A stretch of 64,000 nucleotides of DNA, from positions 62,001-126,000 of the forward strand of contig NZ_AOLQ01000059.1 in assembly GCF_000337775.1 (NCBI RefSeq), in the 5' to 3' direction. Source of the DNA: Haloarcula vallismortis ATCC 29715. GTDB lineage: Archaea > Halobacteriota > Halobacteria > Halobacteriales > Haloarculaceae. Each line of letters starts with the position of its first letter. The stretch's first letter is position 1. The notes beneath the pieces were generated by a model, which saw only the letters and a program-made list of their open reading frames with translations, made no database searches and was not told the origin of the DNA. Positions 1 through 8,281 of this stretch are shown here, one piece after another. The position numbers were made by a program, and so were the translations under genes.

Positions 1-35
1 AAACCTTTGCTGGTGGCGGCTATCGCAACGCGTGT

Positions 36-206
36 ATGCCCTCCTACGAATACAAGACCCTCGACGTCGACACCGGGATGTTCGGAAGCAGTAGTGTCCC
101 CACCGAGAAACTGAACGAACTCGGCGCTGATGGGTGGGAAGTAGTCGCACCGATAACCGAAAACAGCGGGCAGACAGCCGGGTTGCTCCTCCAGCGCGAG
201 CGCTGA
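36..206 (+). CDS. DUF4177-like small protein
   Basis: A 56-residue ORF beginning MPSYEYKTLDV and ending LLQRER, complete inside the window. The pattern of an N-terminal YEYKTL strand, a central KLNELGADGWEVV helix/strand segment and a C-terminal hydrophobic strand LLLQRER is that of the DUF4177 family of small alpha/beta proteins of unknown function. It stands alone upstream of ileS, 84 bases before the ileS ATG. Family membership is by motif resemblance; the function is unknown. Confidence 0.7.
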   Translation: MPSYEYKTLDVDTGMFGSSSVPTEKLNELGADGWEVVAPITENSGQTAGLLLQRER

Positions 207-290
207 CTGACGCACGGGGCTGTCGGCCTGCTGTCTGAAGAGAACGCACACAACCGATTGTCCTTTATTGGAGGCGGCGAATGTGCCGGT

Positions 291-3200
291 ATGGAACGTT
301 TCGCCGCTGTCGACGACCAGTACGACCCCGACGCCGTCGAGGACGGCGTCTTCGAGTACTGGGACGACGTCGACGCCTACGAGCAGACGAAGGCCTATCG
401 GGCCGACGGCGAGGATTACTTCTTTGTTGATGGACCGCCCTACACCTCCGGCGCGGCCCACATGGGGACGACGTGGAACAAGACCCTGAAGGACTGTTAC
501 ATCCGCTACCTGCGGATGCAGGGCTACGACGTCACCGACCGGCCGGGCTACGATATGCACGGCCTCCCGATCGAGACGAAAGTCGAGGAGCGACTCGACT
601 TCGAGAACAAGAAAGACATCGAGCGCTTCGGCGAGGAGAACTTCATCGAGGAGTGCAAGGATTTCGCCGAGGAGCAACTCGAAGGCCTCCAGAGCGACTT
701 CCAGGACTTCGGCGTCTGGATGGACTGGGACGACCCGTACAAGACGGTGAACCCCGAGTACATGGAGGCCGCCTGGTGGGGCTTCCAGCAGGCCCACGAG
801 CGCGGCCTGGTCGAGCAGGGCCAGCGCTCTATCAATCAGTGTCCCCGGTGTGAGACCGGTATCGCCAACAACGAGGTCGAGTACCACGACGTGGGCAAGC
901 CCTCTATCTACGTGAAGTTCGATCTGAGTGACCGCGATGGCAGCCTGGTCATCTGGACGACGACCCCGTGGACCATCGTCGCCAACACCTTCGTCGCTGT
1001 CGACGGCGACTTAGACTACGTGGGCGTCGACGCCGAGAGTGAGGGCGAGACCGAACGACTCTACGTCGCCGAGGCCTGCGTCGAGGACGTGCTGAAGGCC
1101 GGCCGCTACGACGACTACGAGGTCGTCGAGGAACTCACTGGGGAGGAAATGGTCGGCTGGGCGTACGACCACCCGCTGGCCGAGGAAGTGCCGGACCACG
1201 CCCAGGGCGAAGGCTCCGGGCAGGTGTACACCGCTGACTACGTCGAGGCCGACCGCACGGGCCTCGTCCACTCCGCGCCCGGCCACGGTGAGGAGGACTT
1301 CGAGCGCGGACAGGAACTCGACCTCGAAATTTTCTGTCCGGTCGGGTCTGATGGCGTCTACACCGACGCCGCCGGCAAATACGAGGGCACGTTCGTCCGC
1401 GACGCCAACGACGATGTCATCGCGGACCTCGACGACAACGGCCACCTCCTCTCCAGTGAGCAGGGCCACACCGTCCGTGAGGGGCAGTGTTGGCGCTGTG
1501 ACACCGATATCGTCCGCATCGTCACCGACCAGTGGTTCATCACGGTCACCGACATCAAGGACGAACTGCTGGCGAACATCGAGGACAGCGAGTGGTACCC
1601 CCAGTGGGCGCGGGACAACCGCTTCCGGGACTTCGTCGAGGACGCGCCGGACTGGAACGTCTCGCGGCAGCGCTACTGGGGTATCCCCATCCCTATCTGG
1701 CTGCCTGAAGACTGGAGCGGCGACATGGACGACGCTATCGTCGTCGGCGACCGCGAGGAACTCGCCGAGCGCGTCGACCAGGACATCGACCCCACAGCTG
1801 TTGACCTCCACAAGGGAACTGTCGACGACCTCACGATCACTGAGGACGGTACGACCTACACCCGTGTCGGCGATGTATTCGACGTGTGGCTCGACTCCTC
1901 CGTCGCGACGTGGGGGACCGTCGACTACCCCGAACAGACCGAGGACTTCGAGGAACTGTGGCCTGCCGACCTCATCATGGAGGCCCACGACCAGACCCGC
2001 GGGTGGTTCTGGTCCCAGCTGGGCATGAGCACCGCCGCGACGGGCGAGATTCCGTACAAGCAGGTGCTGATGCACGGCTACGCCAACATGCCCGACGGCC
2101 GCGGTATGTCCAAATCGAAGGGCGTCCTCATCGACCCCCACGAGGTCATCGAGAAGCACGGCCGCGACCCGATGCGGCTGTTCCTCCTGTCGGTGACTGC
2201 CCAGGGCGAGGACATGAACTTCTCGTGGGAGGAGACTGCCGAGATGCAGCGTCGTCTCAACATCCTCTGGAACGTCGCACGCTTCCCGCTGCCGTACATG
2301 CGGGCTGACGACTTCGACCCCGAGGAAACGACGGTCGAGGACGTCCGAGACGACCTCGAACTCGTCGACGAGTGGGTCCTCTCGCGGCTCCAGAGCGTCA
2401 CCGAGGCGATGACTGACTCGATGGAGGACTTCGAGAACGACAAAGCGGTCGACGAACTGCTCGACTTCGTCGTCGAGGATGTCTCCCGCTTCTACATTCA
2501 GGTCGTCCGCGAGCGGATGTGGGAGGAGGAAGACAGCGCCTCGAAGCAGGCCGCCTACGCCACCCTCTATCGCGTGCTCGAATCCGTGGCCGCGCTGTTT
2601 GCACCGTTCACGCCGTTCGTCGCCGAGCAGGTGTACGGCGCGCTCACCGGTGACGCCGGCCACCCGACGGTCCACATGTGCGACTGGCCCGAGGTTGAGG
2701 ATGCCCTCCACGACCCCGCGCTCGAACGCGAGATTGAGGTCGTCCGCGAGGTTGAGGAAGCGGGCTCGAACGCCCGCCAGCAGGCCGAACGCAAGCTCCG
2801 CTGGCCCGTCACGCGCGTCGTCGTCGATGTCGACAGCGACGACGTGGCCGACGCGGTCCGCGCACAGGAAGCCATCATCGCCGACCGACTCAACGCCCGC
2901 GCCGTCGAGGTCGTCGGAGCCGACGAGGAGTGGGGCGAACTCCAGTACTCCGCCGAGGCCGACATGAGCGAACTCGGCCCGGCCTTCGGCGACGACGCCG
3001 GACGCGTCATGAACGCGCTCAACGAGGCCCGCGTCGCCGAGCAGTCACTCGATACCCTCGAAGGCACAGTCAGCGACGCACTCAGCGAGAACGTCGATAT
3101 CACAGAGGAGATGGTCGAGTTCCGCCGCGAGACTCCCGAGGGGGTCACCGGGACGGAGTTCGCCGCGCTGGACGGCGGCGGCGTCGTCTACGTCGATACT

Positions 3201-3515
3201 GCGCTCACTGAGGATATCGAGAGTGAGGGGTACGCCCGCGAGGTCATCCGCCGGGTCCAAGAGATGCGGAAAGACATCGAACTGGACATCGAGGCACGCA
3301 TCGTCGTGGACCTCGCTATCGACGACGAGCGCGTGGATTCGCTGGTCAGAGAGCACGAGGACCTGATCAAAGAGGAGGTCCGTGCCGACGAGTTAGATGG
3401 CGTCGAAGACGGCCACCGCAAGACGTGGGACGTCGAAGGAACCGAGATGGAGATCGCGATAGCGCCGTGCGAGGCCGACCAGCGGGAGGCCTCTGAACAG
3501 GCGAGCGGCGACTAA
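291..3515 (+). CDS. ileS: isoleucyl-tRNA synthetase
   Basis: Charges tRNA-Ile with isoleucine in the cytoplasm. The 1074-residue class I synthetase has the HIGH signature as HMGT at residues 57-60, just after the VDGPPYTSG strand. The KMSKS loop, GMSKSKG, lies near residue 605. A CP1 editing region sits between them and an anticodon-binding helical domain around residues 680-820. CPRCETG and CWRCD pairs suggest zinc sites. The frame stays open upstream to a TTG at 258, but the ATG at 291 (MERFAAVDDQ) fits the family N-terminus and is preferred. The length is typical of archaeal/eukaryal-type IleRS. Single-gene unit, convergent with prs. Confidence 0.97.
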   Translation: MERFAAVDDQYDPDAVEDGVFEYWDDVDAYEQTKAYRADGEDYFFVDGPPYTSGAAHMGTTWNKTLKDCYIRYLRMQGYDVTDRPGYDMHGLPIETKVEERLDFENKKDIERFGEENFIEECKDFAEEQLEGLQSDFQDFGVWMDWDDPYKTVNPEYMEAAWWGFQQAHERGLVEQGQRSINQCPRCETGIANNEVEYHDVGKPSIYVKFDLSDRDGSLVIWTTTPWTIVANTFVAVDGDLDYVGVDAESEGETERLYVAEACVEDVLKAGRYDDYEVVEELTGEEMVGWAYDHPLAEEVPDHAQGEGSGQVYTADYVEADRTGLVHSAPGHGEEDFERGQELDLEIFCPVGSDGVYTDAAGKYEGTFVRDANDDVIADLDDNGHLLSSEQGHTVREGQCWRCDTDIVRIVTDQWFITVTDIKDELLANIEDSEWYPQWARDNRFRDFVEDAPDWNVSRQRYWGIPIPIWLPEDWSGDMDDAIVVGDREELAERVDQDIDPTAVDLHKGTVDDLTITEDGTTYTRVGDVFDVWLDSSVATWGTVDYPEQTEDFEELWPADLIMEAHDQTRGWFWSQLGMSTAATGEIPYKQVLMHGYANMPDGRGMSKSKGVLIDPHEVIEKHGRDPMRLFLLSVTAQGEDMNFSWEETAEMQRRLNILWNVARFPLPYMRADDFDPEETTVEDVRDDLELVDEWVLSRLQSVTEAMTDSMEDFENDKAVDELLDFVVEDVSRFYIQVVRERMWEEEDSASKQAAYATLYRVLESVAALFAPFTPFVAEQVYGALTGDAGHPTVHMCDWPEVEDALHDPALEREIEVVREVEEAGSNARQQAERKLRWPVTRVVVDVDSDDVADAVRAQEAIIADRLNARAVEVVGADEEWGELQYSAEADMSELGPAFGDDAGRVMNALNEARVAEQSLDTLEGTVSDALSENVDITEEMVEFRRETPEGVTGTEFAALDGGGVVYVDTALTEDIESEGYAREVIRRVQEMRKDIELDIEARIVVDLAIDDERVDSLVREHEDLIKEEVRADELDGVEDGHRKTWDVEGTEMEIAIAPCEADQREASEQASGD

Positions 3516-3617
3516 GAGAAGCCGCGAGCCGTCGCTGCGGCTGAAGCGTCGGATTAAGCGGCACGCAGTCGCGTTGCAACGAGCGAGATTTTTCGGCCTC
3601 GTGTTTCAGACGGGTGT

Positions 3618-4472
3618 CTACAGTTCTTCGGAAACGATGGGTGCGGCGCTGACCTCGCTGACGGCGCGTTCGAGCGTGTCGGTCCCGTAGACGGCTTCGA
3701 CGCCGGCGCTGTTCAGTTTTGTCAGGGCGTTGCTGGCGAGCATCGGGTGGACGCAGGTGACAAAGATTCGCCGGGCGTCGCGGTCGTCGAGGACGCCGAC
3801 GGACTTGCTCATCGTCGACCCCGTGGCAATGATATCGTCGACCAGCACGACGTCCCGGCCCTCGACCGGCGCGTCGCTGGGGCTGATTTCGATACTGCCG
3901 GTGTCGTAGTCGCGTTCCTTCTCGAAGAAGTCCGTCTCTCCCTCGCCGTAGGCGTCCCGGACTGTCTTCGCGAGGCCGATTGCCCCCTCGTCTGGCGAGA
4001 GGAAGAGGGGGTCCGTCAGGTCTGCAGGCAGTGGTTCGGCGAGGACGCTCGCGGCGTCGACGTGGGTGGCCGGCACGTCGAAGAAGTCACAGACAGCCGG
4101 TTCGTGGGGGTTCACCGTCACGACGCGGTCGGTCCCGGTCGAGATAGCGCGGGCCACTGCCCGCGAGGAGACCGGCTCGCCGGGCTTGAACGCCTCGTCC
4201 TGCCGGGCGTAGCCCATGTACGGGATGACGGTGACGACCTCGCTCGCGCCGCTCTCGCGGGCCGCGTCCTGCAACTGGAGCAACTGCAAGTGCGCGTCGC
4301 TGTCGACGGTGGAAGCGATGACGACGGCACGCTCACCGGAAACCGTCTCGGGCACCTGAACGACGTGCTCGCCGTCGGGGAACCGCTCGTACTCGACCTG
4401 TCCCAGCCGCTCACCGGTCGCCTCGGCGAGGGTCGCCGCGAACGCCTGCGTGTCCGCCCCGGGGATAATCAT
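3618..4472 (-). CDS. prs: ribose-phosphate pyrophosphokinase
   Basis: Makes PRPP from ribose 5-phosphate and ATP for nucleotide, histidine and tryptophan synthesis. The 284-residue protein carries the PRPP-binding loop VVLVDDIIATGST at residues 208-220. The catalytic-flap-like segment YARQDEAFKPGEPVSSR spans 88-104 and the KER catalytic motif lies near 185-187. It is shorter than bacterial Prs (about 315 residues), as usual for archaeal enzymes. The ATG at 4472 gives the canonical start MIIPGADTQAFA. Its PRPP links functionally to upp and rpiA elsewhere in the window. It converges with ileS. Confidence 0.96.
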   Translation of the reverse strand: MIIPGADTQAFAATLAEATGERLGQVEYERFPDGEHVVQVPETVSGERAVVIASTVDSDAHLQLLQLQDAARESGASEVVTVIPYMGYARQDEAFKPGEPVSSRAVARAISTGTDRVVTVNPHEPAVCDFFDVPATHVDAASVLAEPLPADLTDPLFLSPDEGAIGLAKTVRDAYGEGETDFFEKERDYDTGSIEISPSDAPVEGRDVVLVDDIIATGSTMSKSVGVLDDRDARRIFVTCVHPMLASNALTKLNSAGVEAVYGTDTLERAVSEVSAAPIVSEEL

Positions 4473-4707
4473 GTGCGGTGGGTGGCTGTCCGGGCTAAAC
4501 CCTGTTTCGGTTCCTCGACAGCGTGATTGATTCGATATCTAATCCACGTATCAGAATTCTATCACTCTCTGCAGACGACGCTCACGTAGCTTTTGTGTCC
4601 ATGCCGATACCACGATGAGCCGACATATTTGGATAATAGCATTAATATTTAAGTGATATATTTATTACTGTTCGCCTTTATGTCAGAAACAGAGCGGGAC
4701 TCTCTGT

Positions 4708-5820
4708 ATGATAACCATATTACATGTAGATGACGAGCCCGGCTTCGCGGATTTGACTTCGCAGTTTCTCAAACAGGAAGACGAGCGGTTCGAAGTCCGA
4801 ACGGCGACAAGTGGGACCGACGGCCTCGCCATTCTCCAGGCGGAGGCCGTCGATTGCATCGTCTCAGACTACGATATGCCAGGGATGGACGGGCTGGAGT
4901 TTCTGTCGGCGGTTCGCCAAGAGCACCCTGACCTGCCCTTCATTCTCTACACCGGAAAAGGGAGCGAAGAGATCGCGAGCGAAGCCATTACCGCTGGCGT
5001 GACGGAGTACATACAGAAGGAGCACGGAACCGAGCAATACGCAATCCTGGCCAACCGGATCACGAACCTCATTGAACGGCACCGCGCCGTCCGCACAATC
5101 GACCGTAGCTACCGGGCGATGAAAACTGCTAGCGAGGGGATTAGCCTCATCGACCCGGACGGGCGGTTCTCGTACGTGAACCCTGCGTTTGCGGACCTGT
5201 TTGGATACGGGCCGGACGAACTGACCGGCGAACACTGGACAGTTCTGTATCACGACGACGAAGCGGATCGGCTGGAGAACGACATCATCCCGGCGGTCCA
5301 AGCAAACGAGTACTGGTCGGGCGAAACAGTTCGACTAATGAAAGGCGGAAACAGGCTCGTCACAGACCATCGCCTGGCTCACGCTGACGACGGGGTGATC
5401 GTGTGCACGGCGCGGGACATCACGCCTGAACGGACGCAATCGACGGAGCAGAGCACTCAGTTCGACGTGCTTATCGATGCTATGGACGACCACGCCTTCT
5501 TCACCCTCGACCACGAGGGATACGTCACTCGCTGGAACGACGGTGCTCGACGATATACGGGTTACGGTGTGGATGAGATACTTGGAGCACACGTTTCGAC
5601 GGTCCTCGGGGAATCAGACCCGGCGAACCCACTCTCAGAGCGCCTCCTCGAAACAGCGAAAACAGCGGGGTCTGCCGCCCACGAAGGGCTGCAGGTCCGA
5701 CAGAACGGTACGCGCCCCGGGACAGACGTCACGGTCTCTGCGAGCTTTGACGAGTCCGGAACGCTTCGAGGCTACGGGATTATTTTGAAAGAAGCCGACG
5801 AACAGCAGATACCGCAGTAA
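4708..5820 (+). CDS. response regulator with REC-PAS-PAS architecture
   Basis: A 370-residue cytoplasmic signalling protein. Residues 1-115 form a receiver domain: acidic pair D8/D9 (HVDDE), phospho-acceptor D54 in VSDYDMPG, switch Thr in YTGKG, and Lys in YIQKEHG. Two PAS domains follow, about residues 130-240 (SEGISLIDPDGRFSYVNPAF) and 255-365 (DDHAFFTLDHEGYVTRWN). There is no histidine kinase, DNA-binding or GGDEF output, so any output must pass through a partner protein. Such REC-PAS stand-alone proteins are abundant in haloarchaea. No kinase gene is adjacent. AT-rich promoter DNA (ttaatatttaagtg) lies about 60 bases upstream. Domain assignment is firm; the sensed signal is unknown. Confidence 0.85.
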   Translation: MITILHVDDEPGFADLTSQFLKQEDERFEVRTATSGTDGLAILQAEAVDCIVSDYDMPGMDGLEFLSAVRQEHPDLPFILYTGKGSEEIASEAITAGVTEYIQKEHGTEQYAILANRITNLIERHRAVRTIDRSYRAMKTASEGISLIDPDGRFSYVNPAFADLFGYGPDELTGEHWTVLYHDDEADRLENDIIPAVQANEYWSGETVRLMKGGNRLVTDHRLAHADDGVIVCTARDITPERTQSTEQSTQFDVLIDAMDDHAFFTLDHEGYVTRWNDGARRYTGYGVDEILGAHVSTVLGESDPANPLSERLLETAKTAGSAAHEGLQVRQNGTRPGTDVTVSASFDESGTLRGYGIILKEADEQQIPQ

Positions 5821-5901
5821 GGAGGTCCGTCCACCAGCTAGCGCTGGTCTGTTCGGTGAACCGAAGTAGGGCATAGTCTCACTCTGCCACTGCCGTCCGA
5901 A

Positions 5902-6720
5902 TCAGGCCACCGCGACGCCAACGACGTCGGGGACGCCCAGTGAGCGCTGTCGCCAGCCACCCTGTCCGTCGGCGGTCGCCTCGGCCGCGGTCGCAACGAG
6001 GAAGGTGCCGTTCTCGGTGATAGCGTAGGTGTCGTCGCCGTAGGTCACGTCGACGACGCGCTCGGTCGCCGGCAACGCACAGGGCTCCCACGCGCCGTTT
6101 GCCAGTTCGTACAGGCCGTCCGCCGCGGCGGCGTGGACCCGGTCGCCGTCGCTTGCAACCGCCAGGTGTCGGCCTGACCGGACCTCGATCCACTCGCCGT
6201 CGCTGTCGGCGTTCTCGCCTTCGTAACGGTACAGCCCGCTCTCGGTCGCGGCGTAGTCGCCGGCCACGTCGGCCACGTCCACGAGACCGAGTCGGTCGAG
6301 GTCGGGCAGGGCGTACACCCCTTCTGCCGCGGCTAGGCGGTCGCCGTCGATGGCACGCACGTCGTCGACGTTTCCGAGCTCGGTCCATTCGCCGTCGTCG
6401 TACCGAGCGACGCGACCGCCGCCGGCTGCGAGCAGCCCGTCGCCGTCGTAGCCGACGGCGGTGGCCGGCCCGAACCCGGTCGGGACGAAGCCGTCGTCGG
6501 TCAACACGAGCACGTCCTCGTCGGTGGCGACCGCGACCTCGCCGCTTGCGCCGGCGACATCACGGGCGTTGCACCGTTCGCTCAGGCTGAAGCGCCCGAT
6601 CTGGCCGCCGGCGGTCTCGACGCGGGTGACGCCCAGTCCCGACGCGACATACGCGTGGGTCTCCGGGCGTTTCTCGCCGTACATCCGCTTCTCGGAGAGT
6701 GCGATGTCGTCGTCGCTCAC
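5902..6720 (-). CDS. beta-propeller-like protein (HVO_0234 type)
   Basis: A conserved haloarchaeal protein of 272 residues made of repeated short blades such as VAVATDEDVLVLTDDG, AVGYDGDGLLAAGGG and YDDGEWTEL. These suggest a seven-bladed propeller-like fold. No signal peptide or membrane segment is seen, so it is probably cytoplasmic. The frame is open to an ATG at 6753 inside hemL. The GTG at 6720 (VSDDDIALSEKRMYG) begins one base after the hemL stop codon and removes the overlap, so it is preferred. It is co-directional with hemL and probably translationally coupled to it. Function unknown. Confidence 0.75.
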   Translation of the reverse strand: MSDDDIALSEKRMYGEKRPETHAYVASGLGVTRVETAGGQIGRFSLSERCNARDVAGASGEVAVATDEDVLVLTDDGFVPTGFGPATAVGYDGDGLLAAGGGRVARYDDGEWTELGNVDDVRAIDGDRLAAAEGVYALPDLDRLGLVDVADVAGDYAATESGLYRYEGENADSDGEWIEVRSGRHLAVASDGDRVHAAAADGLYELANGAWEPCALPATERVVDVTYGDDTYAITENGTFLVATAAEATADGQGGWRQRSLGVPDVVGVAVA

Positions 6721-6721
6721 C

Positions 6722-8059
6722 TCATATCGCCTCTTTGTATGCTTCGAGCGCATTCTCTATGTCTTCACCTGTGTGGGCATCACAGATGAACTGTGACTCG
6801 AACTGGTTCGCCGTGAGGAACACGCCCTGGTCCTTCATCGCGGGCCAGAACAGCCGCTCCCACCGTTCGGTCTCGGCCTGTGTCACGTCGCCCCCGGTCT
6901 TCGGACAGTAGTCGAAGCGCGGACAGGATTCCCGCTGCCGGCAGCCAGCCTCGCAATGTCCGTCGAAGGAATCCGGGCCGTCGCGGGTGAAGATGATCTT
7001 GAACATCGAGTCCCGGCCGACGACGGTGTACTCGGGGGCCTGATCTTCGAGGATATCCTGCAGGCCTGCCCGGAGGCGGTCGCCGAGCTCGTTGACGTGG
7101 TCGTATACGTCGTGTTCAGCTGCATACTGTAACGTCTCCAGACCGGCCGCCATCGTCACGGGGTGGCCCGAGAACGTCCCGGACTGGAACACGTCGCCGG
7201 CGGGCGTGAACTGCTCGATGATCTCGCTTTTGCCGCCGATAGCTCCCACGGGGAAGCCGCCGCCGACGATCTTGCCGAAGGTGGTGATGTCGGGATCGAT
7301 GTCGAACGCGCCCTGGGCGCACTGGAGGCCGCCGACGCGGAAGCCGGTGATAACCTCGTCGAAGATGAGCAGCGAGCCGTGGTCGTCACACAGCTCCCGG
7401 AGCGTGTCGTGGTAGCCCTCGACCGGGTGAACGATGCCGTAGTTCCCGAGGATGGGTTCGGTGAGAACGGCCGCGATGTCGTCACCGTGTTCCTCGAACA
7501 CTTCGTGGGCGGCCTCCTCGTCGTTGAACGGAACGGTCAGCGTGTGTTCGGCGAAGCTCTCGGGGATACCGGGGCTGGAGGGTGCGGTGTGGTCGCCCTC
7601 GCCCTCGACCAGCGTGGACTCCTGTGCGCCGTGGTAGCCGCTTTGCATCACGACGATCTTGTCCCGGCCGGTGTAGCCACGAGCCAGTCGGACCGCCGAG
7701 ACCGTCGCTTCGGTCCCGCTGTTGACAAACCGCAGCATCTCGACGCTGGGGACGTGCCGCGTGACAAACTCGGCCAGTTCAACCTCAACTTCGGTCGGCG
7801 CGCCGTACATCGGCCCTTCGGCGGCGTGTTGCTGGATGGCTGACTGGACCTGTTCGGGGAGGCTGTGGCCAAGCAGCAGCGGCCCGTAGCCCATGACGAA
7901 GTCGATATATCGGTTGCCGTCGGCGTCGATGACGTGCCCGCCGTCCCCCTTCTCGACGAAGAACGGGTAGGGCCGCGTCGCTCGCACGGAGGAGTTGACG
8001 CCGCCCGACAGCACCGACAGGGCGCGGTCGTACAGCGCTCGTGACTGCTCGTGGTTCAT
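6722..8059 (-). CDS. hemL: glutamate-1-semialdehyde 2,1-aminomutase
   Basis: PLP enzyme that converts glutamate-1-semialdehyde to 5-aminolevulinate, the first committed tetrapyrrole precursor. The 445-residue protein has the aminotransferase signature [11 protein letters not shown] at 231-241 and the PLP-binding Lys at K263 in [17 protein letters not shown]. The substrate-pocket motif FVNSGTEA starts at residue 111. An insertion near 365-390 carries four cysteines (C369, C373, C379, C385; spacing C-x3-C-x5-C-x5-C), which bacterial HemL lacks. Its partner in the same pathway, hemB, lies about 17.5 kb away. Start at ATG 8059. Confidence 0.95.
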   Translation of the reverse strand: MNHEQSRALYDRALSVLSGGVNSSVRATRPYPFFVEKGDGGHVIDADGNRYIDFVMGYGPLLLGHSLPEQVQSAIQQHAAEGPMYGAPTEVEVELAEFVTRHVPSVEMLRFVNSGTEATVSAVRLARGYTGRDKIVVMQSGYHGAQESTLVEGEGDHTAPSSPGIPESFAEHTLTVPFNDEEAAHEVFEEHGDDIAAVLTEPILGNYGIVHPVEGYHDTLRELCDDHGSLLIFDEVITGFRVGGLQCAQGAFDIDPDITTFGKIVGGGFPVGAIGGKSEIIEQFTPAGDVFQSGTFSGHPVTMAAGLETLQYAAEHDVYDHVNELGDRLRAGLQDILEDQAPEYTVVGRDSMFKIIFTRDGPDSFDGHCEAGCRQRESCPRFDYCPKTGGDVTQAETERWERLFWPAMKDQGVFLTANQFESQFICDAHTGEDIENALEAYKEAI

Positions 8060-8147
8060 ACGCTGCCGTTTGACCGCTGTCAGAAAGAAACTGTTGTTAC
8101 CCGGCGGTGCTACCGATCTAGTGGACGGATGTCACATACGCTTCGGT

Positions 8148-8186
8148 GAAATAAGTATTTCGTAAAGAGACACTGTTATACAGTGT
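8148..8186. promoter_or_regulatory. two palindromes upstream of nasA, candidate operators
   Basis: Two perfect inverted repeats sit in the AT-rich gap between hemL and nasA. One is GAAATA-AG-TATTTC at 8148-8161, the other ACACTGT-TAT-ACAGTGT at 8170-8186 (7-bp arms, 3-base spacer). They lie 96-134 bases upstream of the preferred nasA GTG. Their position fits operator sites for nitrate/ammonium control, but no known binding motif was matched. Confidence 0.5.
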
Positions 8187-8281
8187 GTATTCATCTATGT
8201 ACATACGACAATGGCATCCGAACGTACTGTAATCTTATGCCAAACTGGACGAATGGGCGTCGGCACGGCGCGTGGGTGGCT

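Noticed and set aside
1011-2711. 566-codon minus-strand open frame over ileS
   Set aside because: High-GC antisense shadow of a clearly coding gene; the translation has no domain and opposes the real frame's codon periodicity.
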